A stretch of 64,000 nucleotides of DNA from Rhabdophis nuchalis (Eukaryota; Chordata; Lepidosauria; Squamata; Natricidae): NCBI GenBank assembly GCA_039707465.1, contig CM077648.1, forward strand, positions 23,994,119-24,058,118. The letters run 5' to 3'. Under the pieces are notes generated by a model. That model saw only the letters and a list, made by a program, of their open reading frames with translations. It was not told the DNA's origin and ran no database searches. Positions within the stretch are counted from its first letter, which is position 1. Each line of letters opens with the position of its first letter. This document shows positions 51,225 through 61,570 of this stretch, piece by piece. Both the position numbers and the translations under genes were made by a program.

Positions 51225-52415
51225 TTTTTGTTGCCCAAAAAACAATAAATGTTTGTCCATCAATTATATTTTCTGGACTATAGATAACAATAAATTATTC
51301 AGTAGAACTGAAAGCATCATGGCTTTGACTGTTGCCCAGACTGATATGTTACTTTCATATCAATATAGCACATATTTGGTTCAGAAAGTAAATTTTAATG
51401 AAAAGGAACTTACACGCGGATGCGTCATAGCAGGCTTCAATTTTCCAGTTTGATACCTCCCTCTGAATAGCTATTCCCAGTCCAGTAAACCAAAAATAGA
51501 CAACGGAAATTGTTCTAGGATTATGTCATGTGCCAATCATTTGCCAAATCCCCCTCTATACCAGGGAGATTTAATTTTTTTCCGGGCTGCAGTCTTTTTT
51601 TTTTACAAAAAATAAATTCGAGAACGCAGCTCAAAAGGCAAAGCTCTAGTGATCAAAAATGGGTTGCATTTGAATATATCCCTTTATTTTCTCCTTAGTT
51701 TTTTTTTTTAGAGAACCTCATAAAATTCTGGCAGGACCCGATGATCCACAGAACACAAACTCGGGAAAAAAATCAGTTAATGCTGCTAAGTAAACAAACT
51801 GCCCAAGTTTTAATGTTAGGTTCTTCATACTTTATATTCATCAATTAAACTTGATTATACTGAGGTTCATGGCTGTCCAAGTGGAGCTATCACCATTTTC
51901 AGAGCCCACTTTAAATAATGAAGAAAATGATATAAAAGCACTTCTGACTGCTACTTCAGGTTCCATCATAACATAATAGCCTGTGCCTTATTTTATCAAA
52001 AGGTTTGCTGTTAGGTAGTCTGCTGCTTGTTATTCCGCCACAGCAAATGAAAATAACAATCTCAGATTGTCTGTTCCTGTCAATACGATTATTTCATTGA
52101 CCATTTAGACAAATTTTCTTGATAGCATTACAAAAGTATCTTTTCCCTGTCATGGAATCCAGTCCATGACCATAATAACAATTTGGATTCATAGGATTGA
52201 TTGGTTTGATTGATTCCAGTTAATTCTCCTACAAAGCAAGGACTTGTTTCTCATATCCCCTCTCTGAAAATTGTGATGATTACTCACAGCAGACAGAGTT
52301 TATTCAGTTTACTGAGAACCTGAAATTATTGTTGTTCTCAATACAAATCTCTATTCAATTAAGAGTCAAATAAAATGAAATCTTCATAACTCTGAATTTA
52401 TGAGCATTTATTTAT
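51225..52415. other. No gene or named repeat seen
   Basis: Unique-looking AT-rich sequence with short A and T runs. Confidence 0.35.
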
Positions 52416-52417
52416 AC

Positions 52418-52735
52418 TTCCGCCGAACTTTGAAGACGCTTTTCTTCCATCTCGCCGGCCTGGCCTAATCCACACCATTAAGTTATAAGACTGAAGTTTC
52501 AATTGTTTTAATTCGGCTTTTAAGGGTAAAGTTTTAGGATTTTAATGGCTTTAGGATTTTTAGCACAGGGTATTGGGGTTTAATTTATTTTTAGTATTAT
52601 TTATTGTCACGTTTGTCTTTTTATTCTATTTTAACTTCCTGTGCACCGCCCTGGGTCCTCTGTGGAGAAGGGCAGGATATAAATTTAAATAAATAAATAA
52701 ATAAATACTAAATAAATAAATAAATAAATAAATAA
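52418..52735 (+). mobile_element. L2-type LINE 3' end
   Basis: Starts in the last RT codons (cgccgaactttgaagacgc, LFFHLAGLA) and runs through a 3' UTR with tgcaccgccctgggtcc to a long (AAAT)n tail (52681-52735). The next LINE tail abuts it. Confidence 0.9.
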
Positions 52736-53376
52736 GTTTGTTTGTTTATTTGTCCAACATGTACTGGATAGCAGGTGTACGTATGAACATGGACATGAAC
52801 CAAAGAAATGAATACAAGTAAAGGGGGACAGTAGGACAGGGACGGTAGGTACGCTAGTGTGCTTATGCACACCCCCTTTTACAGACCTCTTAGGGATGGG
52901 GTGAGGTCCATGGTAGACAGTTAAAGGTTGACGCTGTGAGGTTTTGAGGATGTAACAATGGAGTCGGATAGCGCATTCCAGGCATTGACCGCTCTGTTGC
53001 TGAAATCAACAGAGCTGACTTTCTGCAATCGAGTTTGGAACGGTTTACTTTGAGTTCGTATCAATTGTTTGCCTGTGTATTATTGAGGTTGAAGCCGAAG
53101 TAGTCGTTGACAGGTAGGATGTTGTAGCAGACATTTTTGTGTGCTATGCTTAGGTCTGGCTGCAGGTGGCGTAGTTCCAGATTGTCCAAGCCCAAAATTT
53201 CAAACCTGGTGGCATAAGGGATTCTATTGTGAGCAGAGGAGTGGAGGACTCTTCTTGTGAAATACCTCTGGACCTGCTATTAATGTCTGATATACAGTGT
53301 GGATTTCTGCAGACAAGCTATATTCAACATTGGTCTGACCAAGGTTTTGTACAGCTGCAATCCATTGACTTAAGTA
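52736..53376 (-). mobile_element. CR1-group LINE 3' end (57750 family)
   Basis: Plus strand carries the inverse of the family end: gtttgttt tail, agcaggtgtacgta, acctcttagggatggggtga and gtagacagtt, then caatcgagttt and tgacaggtaggatgttg. The minus-strand coding frame is broken in several places. The L2 tail at 52735 lies tail to tail with this copy. Confidence 0.82.
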
Positions 53377-53384
53377 ATTTAAAG

Positions 53385-53703
53385 CAGGGGTCCCCAACCT
53401 TTGCAACTTTAAGTCTGAAGGACTTCAGCTCCTAGACCTCTCCAGCCAAATGCTTCTTGTCCTGCCTTCAGATGGTTTGGATAATAGATTGACCCATTCT
53501 TCTTTGTGGCTTCCCCTTAGATATTGGAGCACTGCTGTCATGTCATCCCTGGTCCTTCTTTTCATTAAATTGTGATTGGCCATTTTATGATATAGGGCAG
53601 GGGTCTCCAACCTTTGCAACTTTAAGTCTGAAGGACTTCAGCTCCCAGAATTCTGGGAACTGAAGCCCTTCAGACTTAAGGTTGCAAAGGTTGGGGACCC
53701 CTG
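53385..53703 (+). mobile_element. Chimeric hAT MITE carrying a CR1 piece
   Basis: Left MITE arm 53385-53446 (caggggtccccaacctttgc), then a minus-strand CR1 RT/3' piece 53447-53570, a short spacer, then a second full MITE 53598-53703. The outer ends carry one perfect 8-bp duplication atttaaag (53377-53384 and 53704-53711). No duplication flanks the inner MITE start (atataggg before it only). The composite therefore looks like a single inserted unit, or a later conversion product. Confidence 0.85.
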
Positions 53704-53711
53704 ATTTAAAG

Positions 53712-54120
53712 CATTGTTATTTAATTACAAAGAACACAAACCTACTCACGATAATTAATTGATAAGTGAAAAGCTGAGGACTGCAAAAAGTCTGAGCATC
53801 GCTGTGGCAATAGCCCAAGAGCGTTTTGATGGGTCTCATCATGGCTCAGTTTGAGGCAGATATGAAAGACTTTCTGAATTGCTTTGCTTTTCATGGTTTA
53901 TAATTATTTGCAGAACTATTTATATTACAGTAATCCAGACAAGTTCATATGTCACCATCAGCAGATATTACATACCTAGGAATGGTTCTATTGCTAAAGA
54001 GTCTCAGCTAGGTAAATGCACTCTGTGTCCTACCGAGACTTCAGCAGTTGTTAAATTGCTGTAATTTGGCAACTTGCTACTAATTACTGTGGTGATATTT
54101 TTGCTGCCCCAAGTTCTCAA
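53712..54120. other. No gene or named repeat seen
   Basis: Short unique-looking spacer. Confidence 0.35.
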
Positions 54121-54124
54121 CAAT

Positions 54125-54253
54125 AATGTTTGGGAGCCGATTTGCACCAAGTTGTAGGTTACCTGCAAGATCCATTCTGGGTCACTCCCTAGGAGAGGTT
54201 TAGTCTCCCAAGCTTTCAGACTCGTGCTAAAGCCCATCCTCATGGAACTTCTC
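54125..54253 (-). repeat. Unclassified repeat, left arm of an inverted pair
   Basis: Inverse-homologous to 54595-54720. Shared pieces after reversal: gatgggct..agcac, tctgaaagct, taaacc and the coding-like STSLKAWETKPLL / STNLKAQKSKPLI. About 65-70% similar by eye. Function unknown. Confidence 0.55.
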
Positions 54254-54263
54254 GCTCACCAGA

Positions 54264-54594
54264 ATGTAGAATATAGAATAACAGAGTTGGAAGGGACGTT
54301 GGAGGTCTTCTAGTCCAACCCCTTGCTTAGGCAGAAAACCATACACTACTTCAGACAAATGGTTATCCGACATCTTCTTAAAAACTTGGAACATTCACAA
54401 CTTCTGGAGGCAAGTTATTCCACTGATTGATTGTTCTGTCAGGAAATTTCTCCTTAGTTCTAGATTGCTTCTCTCCTTGATTAGTTTCCACCCATTGCCT
54501 CTTCTCCTGCCTTCAGGTGCTTTGGAGCATAGCTTGATGCCTTTTTCTTTTTGGCAACCCCTCAGATATCGGAACACTGCTTTTTTACATCATG
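54264..54594 (-). mobile_element. CR1 LINE 3' end
   Basis: Plus strand starts agaatatagaataacagagttgg (CR1 octamer tail and end) and runs through the inverse of the RT C-terminus to gatatcggaacactgc. Several indels. It lies between the two arms of an inverted repeat. Confidence 0.9.
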
Positions 54595-54720
54595 GTGACC
54601 AAAATGTGTAAGAGAAATTCCCTGAAGATGGGCTCCAGCACAAATCTGAAAGCTCAGAAAAGTAAACCACTGATCCCGGTGACCGACACAGATTGGATTC
54701 TGCAACATGATCCTGGGACA
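54595..54720 (+). repeat. Unclassified repeat, right arm of the inverted pair
   Basis: See 54125-54253. The plus strand keeps a frame, KMGSSTNLKAQKSKPLIPVT then DTDWILQHDPGT, similar to the frame on the opposite strand of the left arm. Confidence 0.55.
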
Positions 54721-54765
54721 CATATATTCGCCTTCTTTTGTGTAGGTTACTTACCTGTCCCACAG

Positions 54766-54868
54766 ACCAATGTTTCTCATTTTCAGCAACTTTAAGATTT
54801 GGGGATTTCAACTCCCATGCTGGTTAGGGAATTCTGGGAGTAGACGTCTACCCATCTTAAAGTTTCTG
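54766..54868. mobile_element. Degenerate palindromic hAT MITE
   Basis: tttctcattttcagcaactt and ggatttcaactcccat face attctgggagtagacgtcta and catcttaaagtttctgagg. An old member of the CAGGGGTCT group. No target duplication seen. Confidence 0.6.
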
Positions 54869-54869
54869 A

Positions 54870-56205
54870 GGTGGAAAAACAGACATAGACCAAGAACTAC
54901 AACTCTGAACAGAATTAGGCTGATCTGCATGTACCTTTTTCAATTTCCACTTTCGTGCCTGCTGCTGAGTGACGCAGGCTGTTTTGCCTTATTCTCAGTA
55001 TCTCCTTTTTAGCCTTTATCTGAGTACTGCCACTGCTGTGGCATAATTAGTGAAAAAGCACTTTTCTGCCCCTTCTCCACTGGATTGATGGGATCTTGGC
55101 AGAAGCTTTACAACAAATGATGAAGTGTTTTTGAGCTCAGTTTTGAGGAAATTAGTTACAAAGCATCTGTGCAAAACAGAATAAACATTAATGGTATAAA
55201 ACACAGATCCAAAGACTTAAAATATTATTTATCTGCCTTTCCATTCTTATATAGCAAATTTGTATATATGCATACACATGTTCATTACAAACAAAATCTT
55301 TCTGCCATTTGTGATTTATAAGAAAACCATCATTTCTCTGAAATTTATCTTAGAAATCAGTGATCCATTAGATGCATATTTTTGTGTGGATAAAATATTC
55401 AATAGGGAATATTTTCCCCAAAATTATAATGCAATAATGTGCCCAAATTCGTTATTTAACTTGTTGACATTAGTAGACTTCTAAAACAGTTATTGAAGAC
55501 AGTCTCTTTGTGTTTAAATTAATGCGTTTTGCAAAGAAAACATAGATGAGATGAAATATTGTACTTCACCAAGGTCATGGTGATACAAGAGATCCAGCAT
55601 TAACGCCACCACTAAGTACAGTAAACACATAATAAGTAGGATGCAAGATTTCTCCAAAATCTGTGTCTGACATAAGCAGTGAAATTAACTGAACATATAG
55701 TCCACTTGAAATTGCTGTTACATTGAGGTGACGAAATGGAATCCACTTCATTCCTTCTTTCTTCCACTCTTACTGCAGACTAATTTCTTTCTGGCAAAAA
55801 TCCATTTGGCAATTGCCAGAGGCTTTTAGATGGAGCATCTCAATAGGCGTATAATTAAGGCTGATGTGTCTATTACCTACTTAATGATAGAATGCCTTGA
55901 ATCAGTGGTATGTTACTGCTTGACTTAGCTATTAGAATATTTCAACAGCCAAGACAGAAAGAAGCAGTTAGCAATTAGCCTATTTCAAGTATGTGTTTTA
56001 GAAAATACCATAAGAAATAATTGGGTAGGAAAGATTAATTTCTGGCTCCCATTTAAAGGATGCCTTCAGTCATAGGTAAAACATACAGCAAACTCATCAG
56101 TCAGTAGGGCTTCCAATTATTGCCTGTGTTGGCTTCTTTGATTGTTGTGTATCTTTTTTGGATAGTCAAGTCATTCAGTGACAGCTACATGTGTTTTTGT
56201 TGAAC
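54870..56205. other. No gene or named repeat seen
   Basis: About 1.3 kb of unique-looking sequence. Confidence 0.4.
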
Positions 56206-56215
56206 CCTAACCCTG

Positions 56216-56316
56216 ACATGGTGGCTCAGTGGCTAAGACGCTGAGTTTGTCGATCAGAAGGTCAGCAGTTCAGCAATTCGAATCCCTAGTGCTGTGTAAT
56301 GGAGTGAGCCCATCCC
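56216..56316 (+). mobile_element. Sauria-type SINE, head only
   Basis: catggtggctcagtggctaa (A box), gaaggtcagcagttcag and cgaatccctagtgctg (B box), then aatggagtgagccc. The body is missing. Confidence 0.85.
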
Positions 56317-56384
56317 TGCTGCCTCTCAGCTGATCTTCTGCCTCTCAGCTGATCTTCTTTTGTTGCCTTCAACAGGAGAATGGA

Positions 56385-56489
56385 GATGGAAAGCAGGTTA
56401 GTGGGGTGGGGAGGGAATGGGGATTTTGCAGTATCCTTCCCCTGCCACACCCACAAAGCCACGCCCACAGAACCAGTATCCCACCACTG
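56385..56489 (-). mobile_element. hAT-like MITE, CAGTGGTG family
   Basis: Right end gaaccagtatcccaccactg is the inverse of the 23206 start; the body gattttgcagtatccttccc matches the internal repeat there. Confidence 0.7.
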
Positions 56490-56535
56490 TACCAAGGTAC
56501 CACCACACATGGAAATGAATGGCAAAGGACAATTA

Positions 56536-56791
56536 CCATATTTATTCGAGTATAACGCGCAAAATTTTCTACCAAAAAAAGAAATCAAAGTTTGGGTGCG
56601 CGTTATAAACGAGGGCCGGTCCATTGAGGGCGCAGGCGAATTGTGAGTTCACACTGCGCCTTTTCCAGGCTGCAGCCGCTCACTGTATGCGAGGGCGAAG
56701 AGAGAAAAAACGTTTTTTTTATACCGATTTTTAATCGAAAATTAGGGGTGCGCGTTATACACGTGTGCGCGTTATACTCGAATAAATACGG
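56536..56791. mobile_element. TA-flanked MITE with 25-bp inverted ends
   Basis: Ends ccatatttattcgagtata and tatactcgaataaatacgg, both extended by a gcgc motif, flanked by TA on each side (56534-56535, 56792-56793). 256 bp, non-coding. The TA flanks suggest Tc1/mariner-type movement, but the family is not certain. Confidence 0.7.
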
Positions 56792-56799
56792 TAATTTTA

Positions 56800-57470
56800 C
56801 ATGACTTGGGTTTGGTTCTTGGATGGTTTCAGAATAAGGAAGAAAATATTACTTTAATACTCTTACAGCTAAAGTGACCTATCTCTCTGTCACTCATCGT
56901 CTGCAGATAAGGAAAGGGGCAGTATGGAGATGTGGTAGAAAAGATAGCTGGTTAGATCTCTTCATGGCAGTTATGCATTCAGAGATAGCATAGAAATGGA
57001 ATTGCCAGCCATGTCATCATTCTGATTTGCAGAAATTTATCTGGAGGAAGGAGAGATCTTGGAATCATGCACTTCTACTCTAGAAGAGCTGCTCCTTGCA
57101 AGGAAACTGCAGGAATTTGGTTTCTTGTGGTCAGTCATAGTTTGCGTAGTTGGGAGCTGATTAAAACTTGTGGTAAATGGCTGTGTAGCCTTCACCAACA
57201 TTTGACCGGCAAAATCCTCACCTCCTTAATCACTTTACAATTTAATTGCTTTGCAACCCAATAAAGATATTCCAAATGCCAGTGAAAATTAGACTCTCAG
57301 TAAATGTCTTATTTTTGAAATTAAAAAAGAGGGGAAAAGAGCTATTTTAAAGGATTTTAAGTTCAAAGCTTAACAAGATCACGATCTAAGAAAGTTTTAA
57401 ATGGACAGATGGGATAGCAATTTAAAAAAAAACAAGGGGATGAAAGTGCCTTTTCTGATGAAAAAAAGTA
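56800..57470. other. No gene or named repeat seen
   Basis: Unique-looking sequence. Confidence 0.35.
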
Positions 57471-57475
57471 AAATT

Positions 57476-57742
57476 AGAACCACAGAATCACAGGGCTGGA
57501 AGGGACCTTGGAGGTCTTCAAGTCCAACCCCCTGCCCAAGGCAGAAGACTTTATTGCATCACAAACAAATGGCTGTCCAATCTTTTCTTGAAGACCTCCA
57601 TCCATTACTATCAGGAAATTTCTCATTAGTTCCAGACTGGATTTCTCTTTAACTAGTTTACACCCATTACTTGTCCTGCCCTCAAGTGCTTTGGGGAATA
57701 AATAGACCTCCTCCTGATGACAGTCCCTCAAGTACCAACATT
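57476..57742 (-). mobile_element. CR1 LINE 3' end, diverged
   Basis: cacagaatcacagggctgga and ccttggaggtcttcaagtcc at the 3' end, then the inverse of the RT C-terminus ending near cctcaagtaccaaca. Closer to the classical CR1 octamer end than the other copies. Confidence 0.88.
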
Positions 57743-57747
57743 TTATT

Positions 57748-58480
57748 TTATTTTATTTATTTTTATTTGTTTGTTTTGTCAAGTGTGTATAGGATAATAG
57801 ATATAATTGTTTTCGTAGATTTCATAATAGATATAAGTATATACAAGATTATGAGTACATGAGATGGATACGAATAAATGGGGCTGTTAGGACAGGGACG
57901 GTAGGTATGTTGGTGGGCTTATGCACACCCCTTACAGACCTCTTAGGAATGGGGTGAGGTCAACCGTAGACAGTCTGGGGTTAAAGTTGTGGGGGTATGG
58001 GAAAGAAGCCACTGAGTCCGGTAACACATTCCAGGCATTTATCACTCTGTTGCTGAAATCATATTTTCTGCAATCGAGTTTTGTATGGTTTACCTTAAGT
58101 TTGTATCTATTGTATGCTTGTGTATTGTTGTGATTGAAGCTGAAGTAGTCATTGACAGGTAGAACATTGTAGTAGATAATTTTATGTACTACACTTAGGT
58201 CAGACCAAAGGCAGCAGCATAATTCTAAATTGTCTAAGCCCAAAATTTCAAATCTGGTGGCATAAGGTATTCTTTTGCAAACAGTGGACTGGAGGACTCT
58301 TCTTATGAAATATCTCTGGACTCGCTCAATTGTATTAATGTCCTATATGCAGTGCAGGTTCCAGACAGATGAGCTATATTCGAGAATTGGTCTAGCAAAT
58401 ATTTTGTATGCTCTGGTTAGTAGTACAGTGTTACTAGAGAAGAAGCTACGCAGGATGAGGTTTTTTATTCCGAAACCGTC
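57748..58480 (-). mobile_element. CR1-group LINE 3' end (longest copy of this family)
   Basis: Minus-strand frame 58243-57932 reads LDNLELCCCLWSDLSVVHKI, NNTQAYNRYKLKVNHTKLDC, SNRVINAWNVLPDSVASFP and STVDLTPFLRGL with stop. The NRVINAWN..LP block is the usual CR1-group RT C-terminal motif. The upstream part to 58480 is coded in other frames. Tail (TTTTA)n at 57744-57770. I cannot assign a named clade. Confidence 0.82.
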
Positions 58481-58718
58481 CAAGAACTGATTGAAGTCAT
58501 ATAAAATATGTTGGCCTTTGCCATTTGTTTCCATGTATAGTAGGACCTTGCTGGAAATCAGATGACTAAATTAACGTTAATTAGTTTAATGGACCAGTTC
58601 TTCATGAGAATGTGAATTTTTAAGGACAATAATAATGTATGGGTTCTACAAAACAAGCCTGTATTATCTCTTAAGAAGAGAAGGAGAAAAAAAATAGCAA
58701 GAGGCCAAAAATGGAGAC

Positions 58719-58928
<210 letters not shown>

Positions 58929-58934
58929 AATGGA

Positions 58935-59335
58935 AGGATGGAATTTACAATGCTAATTTCCCCTCTTAAGAAAGAAGAAGCCATTGGACAAGAGTCTCCA
59001 GTTTTGGCTAGCTCCATTCTTACTGTAGGTGGAGGTGTGATCCTTATGTTATCACTGTTTGAACATCTGGCAGTGTCCTAATGGCCAAGAGAAGATTGGG
59101 TGGCTAAATTGGCCCATTATTTGACAGGAAACACTTTATAGGTATTCCTGCTCAAGTAGTGATGGATTGCAAAAAAGTAAAGGAGATTATGGAATTCTTT
59201 ACAATTATAAAATTACAAAATACATTTATAGACAAAGATTCTGGGAATATTAAGACCAGGAACAGGAAGAACTAAGAAAACTTTGGGCAAAAGCTGGAGG
59301 AAATTGTGAATGAAATTGTTTTGGAACAACTCTTT
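58935..59335. other. No gene or named repeat seen
   Basis: Unique-looking sequence. Confidence 0.35.
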
Positions 59336-59337
59336 AC

Positions 59338-59402
59338 TTTTTTTATTAGATTTCTATCCCGCCCTATCTCCCGAAGTGGGACTCAAGAGTCCTGCCTTGT
59401 CA
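59338..59402 (-). mobile_element. L2-type LINE 3' end remnant
   Basis: tagatttctatcccgcccta and cccgaagtgggactcaagag are the inverse of an L2-type end. Only about 65 bp. Confidence 0.65.
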
Positions 59403-59404
59403 AG

Positions 59405-59788
59405 TTTGATTTTGGATGCAATAGCATCATCCAGATGTAGGTAGGCAGTGACATTATTTGAAGATTATCTTACATCTAGAAGACGTGAGGAATCTGGAAG
59501 GGGACATGGAGAAGTTGGAAAAGGGAAGGAAAAAAAGGATAGATTGAAAAAAGGAGATATACAAGGAAAGACAACCACTTTCTAATCTAATGGAGATTAA
59601 GATTAAGCCAGGGAAGATAATTTCTGTTATTTATGTGGCAGATAGGATACTTAGCTAAGGTTTTTTTAAATCACCAGAGGAAAGGACCTTTGTCTGCTAC
59701 ATTGAAACTGCACCATCTATAAAAAGAGTTTCCCAATCTAACTGTGAAATTGTGGTTTTCTTCTACTGATTTCAAAATAGGCTAACTG
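59405..59788. other. No gene or named repeat seen
   Basis: Purine-rich stretch around 59490-59580; nothing named. Confidence 0.35.
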
Positions 59789-59799
59789 TAATGCTAGGT

Positions 59800-60145
59800 A
59801 TCAAGGGACGTAGTGGCTCAGTGGCTAAGACGCTTTGTTGATCAGAAAGGTTGGCGGTTCAACAGGTCGAATCCCTAGCGCCGCGTAACGGACTGAGTTC
59901 CCGTTACTTGTCCCAGCTTCTACCAACCTAGCACTTCAAAAGCATGTAAAAATGCAAGGAGAAAAATAGGGACTACCTTTGGTGGGAAGGTTCCATGCAC
60001 TTTTGGCATTTAGTCATGCCAGCCGCATGACCACAGAAACGTTTTCAGACAGCACTGGCTCTTTGGCTTGGAAATGAAGATGAGCCAGGAACCTAGAGTC
60101 AGGAAGGACCAGCACATATATGCGAGTGGAACCTTTACCTTTACC
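59800..60145 (+). mobile_element. Sauria-type tRNA SINE, full length
   Basis: A box gtggctcagtggctaagacg, B box region caggtcgaatcccta, body cgttacttgtcccagcttc, ggcatttagtcatgccagcc, and the family end agcacatatatgcgagtgg plus cctttacctttacc. Target duplication taatgctaggt at 59789-59799 and 60146-60156. One deletion near the A/B-box spacer. Confidence 0.95.
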
Positions 60146-60159
60146 TAATGCTAGGTGTA

Positions 60160-60470
60160 TTTTCAACCCAATTGGACTTCTCCATTTATTTTGCCAAACA
60201 ACAAAAATCAAGTACGGTAGATTATTCAAACTGGGATGGCTACTATTCACAAAAAGCCCTCCTGGTCCTGACAGTAGTTTCCTTTTCTTCCAGTTATCAT
60301 AGTACACTTAGTCTAAATCCTAGGTGGATTTCTATCCCTACTTTTATATTCTGCTTGTTTGGAAAAATGAGTATAAAATCCTATTTGAATGCAAATCCAC
60401 CTAGGGATAGGGTTAATCTAGTGTGCAATTGGGCGGGGGGGGGGCTTCAACCTGTTAGATTCACAGACTG
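60160..60470. repeat. Inverted-repeat stretch, unclassified
   Basis: aatcctaggtggatttctat (60319 region) faces gcaaatccacctagggatag (60392 region), and cccaattggacttctccatt (60168 region) recurs inverted at about 60858-60885. A G-run lies at 60434-60444. Confidence 0.4.
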
Positions 60471-60474
60471 TTTA

Positions 60475-60803
60475 TGTTAGAATATTCATAACTGGAAGAG
60501 ACATGGTAACAAGGTCAGCCAATGAATAGGCAACTAAATCACCCAACGGGAACTTAAACAGATCTGAATGTGTGCTGAGAATCGAAACTGAAACTGACTC
60601 TGTCTGCCCTGAACTGAAAACTCCTCTCTGCTTTACTGCTCCCTGTGTTTGCTTGTAACTACTACTATGTTGGAGAAAACCTATATTGGTATTGTACATT
60701 TATCTTCATGTGTTAATATGTCTATAAAGAACTTAATGAATCCAGCTGAATCAGTTATCTGTGTGTGCTTCCTGGAAATGATTTTCTGCAACAAACTCTG
60801 ACA
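60475..60803 (+). repeat. Solo LTR, 329 bp
   Basis: Starts tgttagaatattc and ends caaactctgaca. Perfect 5-bp duplication gttta (60470-60474, 60804-60808). CCAAT in ggtcagccaatga. Related to the LTR at 20028-20316. Confidence 0.85.
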
Positions 60804-60898
60804 GTTTATACTCCTCCCTTTACATTCCACTTAATTTTCATCACTTGGCAAAATGAATGGAGAAATTCTATTGGGTTAGGCTTAAGCTATGTTGACAT

Positions 60899-61562
60899 CA
60901 GAGGCGTAGCGTGGGAGGTGCAGGGGGGGGGCGGCTGCACCGGGCGCAACATCTGGGGGGGCGCGCTCCAGAGACCCGACTCGGAAGCTCTCCTCCGCGG
61001 GTCTCTGGAGTTGGCGGCGGCGGCGCCTGGGTGCTCCTGGGCCGGCGAGAGTCGGGGAGCGAACAGCGGCCAGTAGGGGCCAAACCCTCCCGGGCCATCC
61101 CCCGGCTGAGGCCAGCGCCAGCTCCTCGCACCCGCCAGCGCCACCCGAGGGGGCCAGGCGAGACTTAAAGGCGCAGGTCTTTCGAAGCAACGGCCGTGCG
61201 GAGACCCTGGAAGACTCCTCCGTTCCGAGCCAGCCAGAGGAGCGGTGACCTGGGCCCCGCGGCGGCCCGGGAAGACCCTCTTGCCCCGGCTTTCGGGCCA
61301 TCGCCCTCCGTAGAAAGGAGCGTCGGGTGTCCCAGGCCCGCACCACGCAAAGGGCGCCCACTTCTCCCCAAGGCGAGGCAACGAGTGTCGGACCCGGATG
61401 GCCGAGCCCTTTGGGCAGCGGCTGCCCGCCGGATCCTCGCGGGAGGTGCGTGGGCTCGACACCACAAGAAGAGCTGCCTCCCCCGAGTGCTAAAATCCAC
61501 GGGTTAGGGGGCGCAAATTACTTGCCTTGCCCCGGGTGCTGACAACCCACGCTACGCCACTG
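60899..61562. mobile_element. GC-rich non-autonomous hAT element, 664 bp
   Basis: Ends cagaggcgtagcgtggg and cccacgctacgccactg; perfect 8-bp duplication gttgacat (60891-60898, 61563-61570). The body is GC- and CpG-rich. Several overlapping frames over 80 codons on both strands have no domain and reflect composition. Confidence 0.95.
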
Positions 61563-61570
61563 GTTGACAT

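Noticed and set aside
56207..56219. aaccctaaccct, a telomere-like motif
   Set aside because: Only two units; expected by chance and not an interstitial telomere array.
60882..61542. Overlapping open frames of 77-192 codons on both strands and a CpG-island-like composition
   Set aside because: They lie within a hAT element defined by inverted ends and an 8-bp duplication. GC-rich DNA lacks stop codons, and no domain or start signal is seen.
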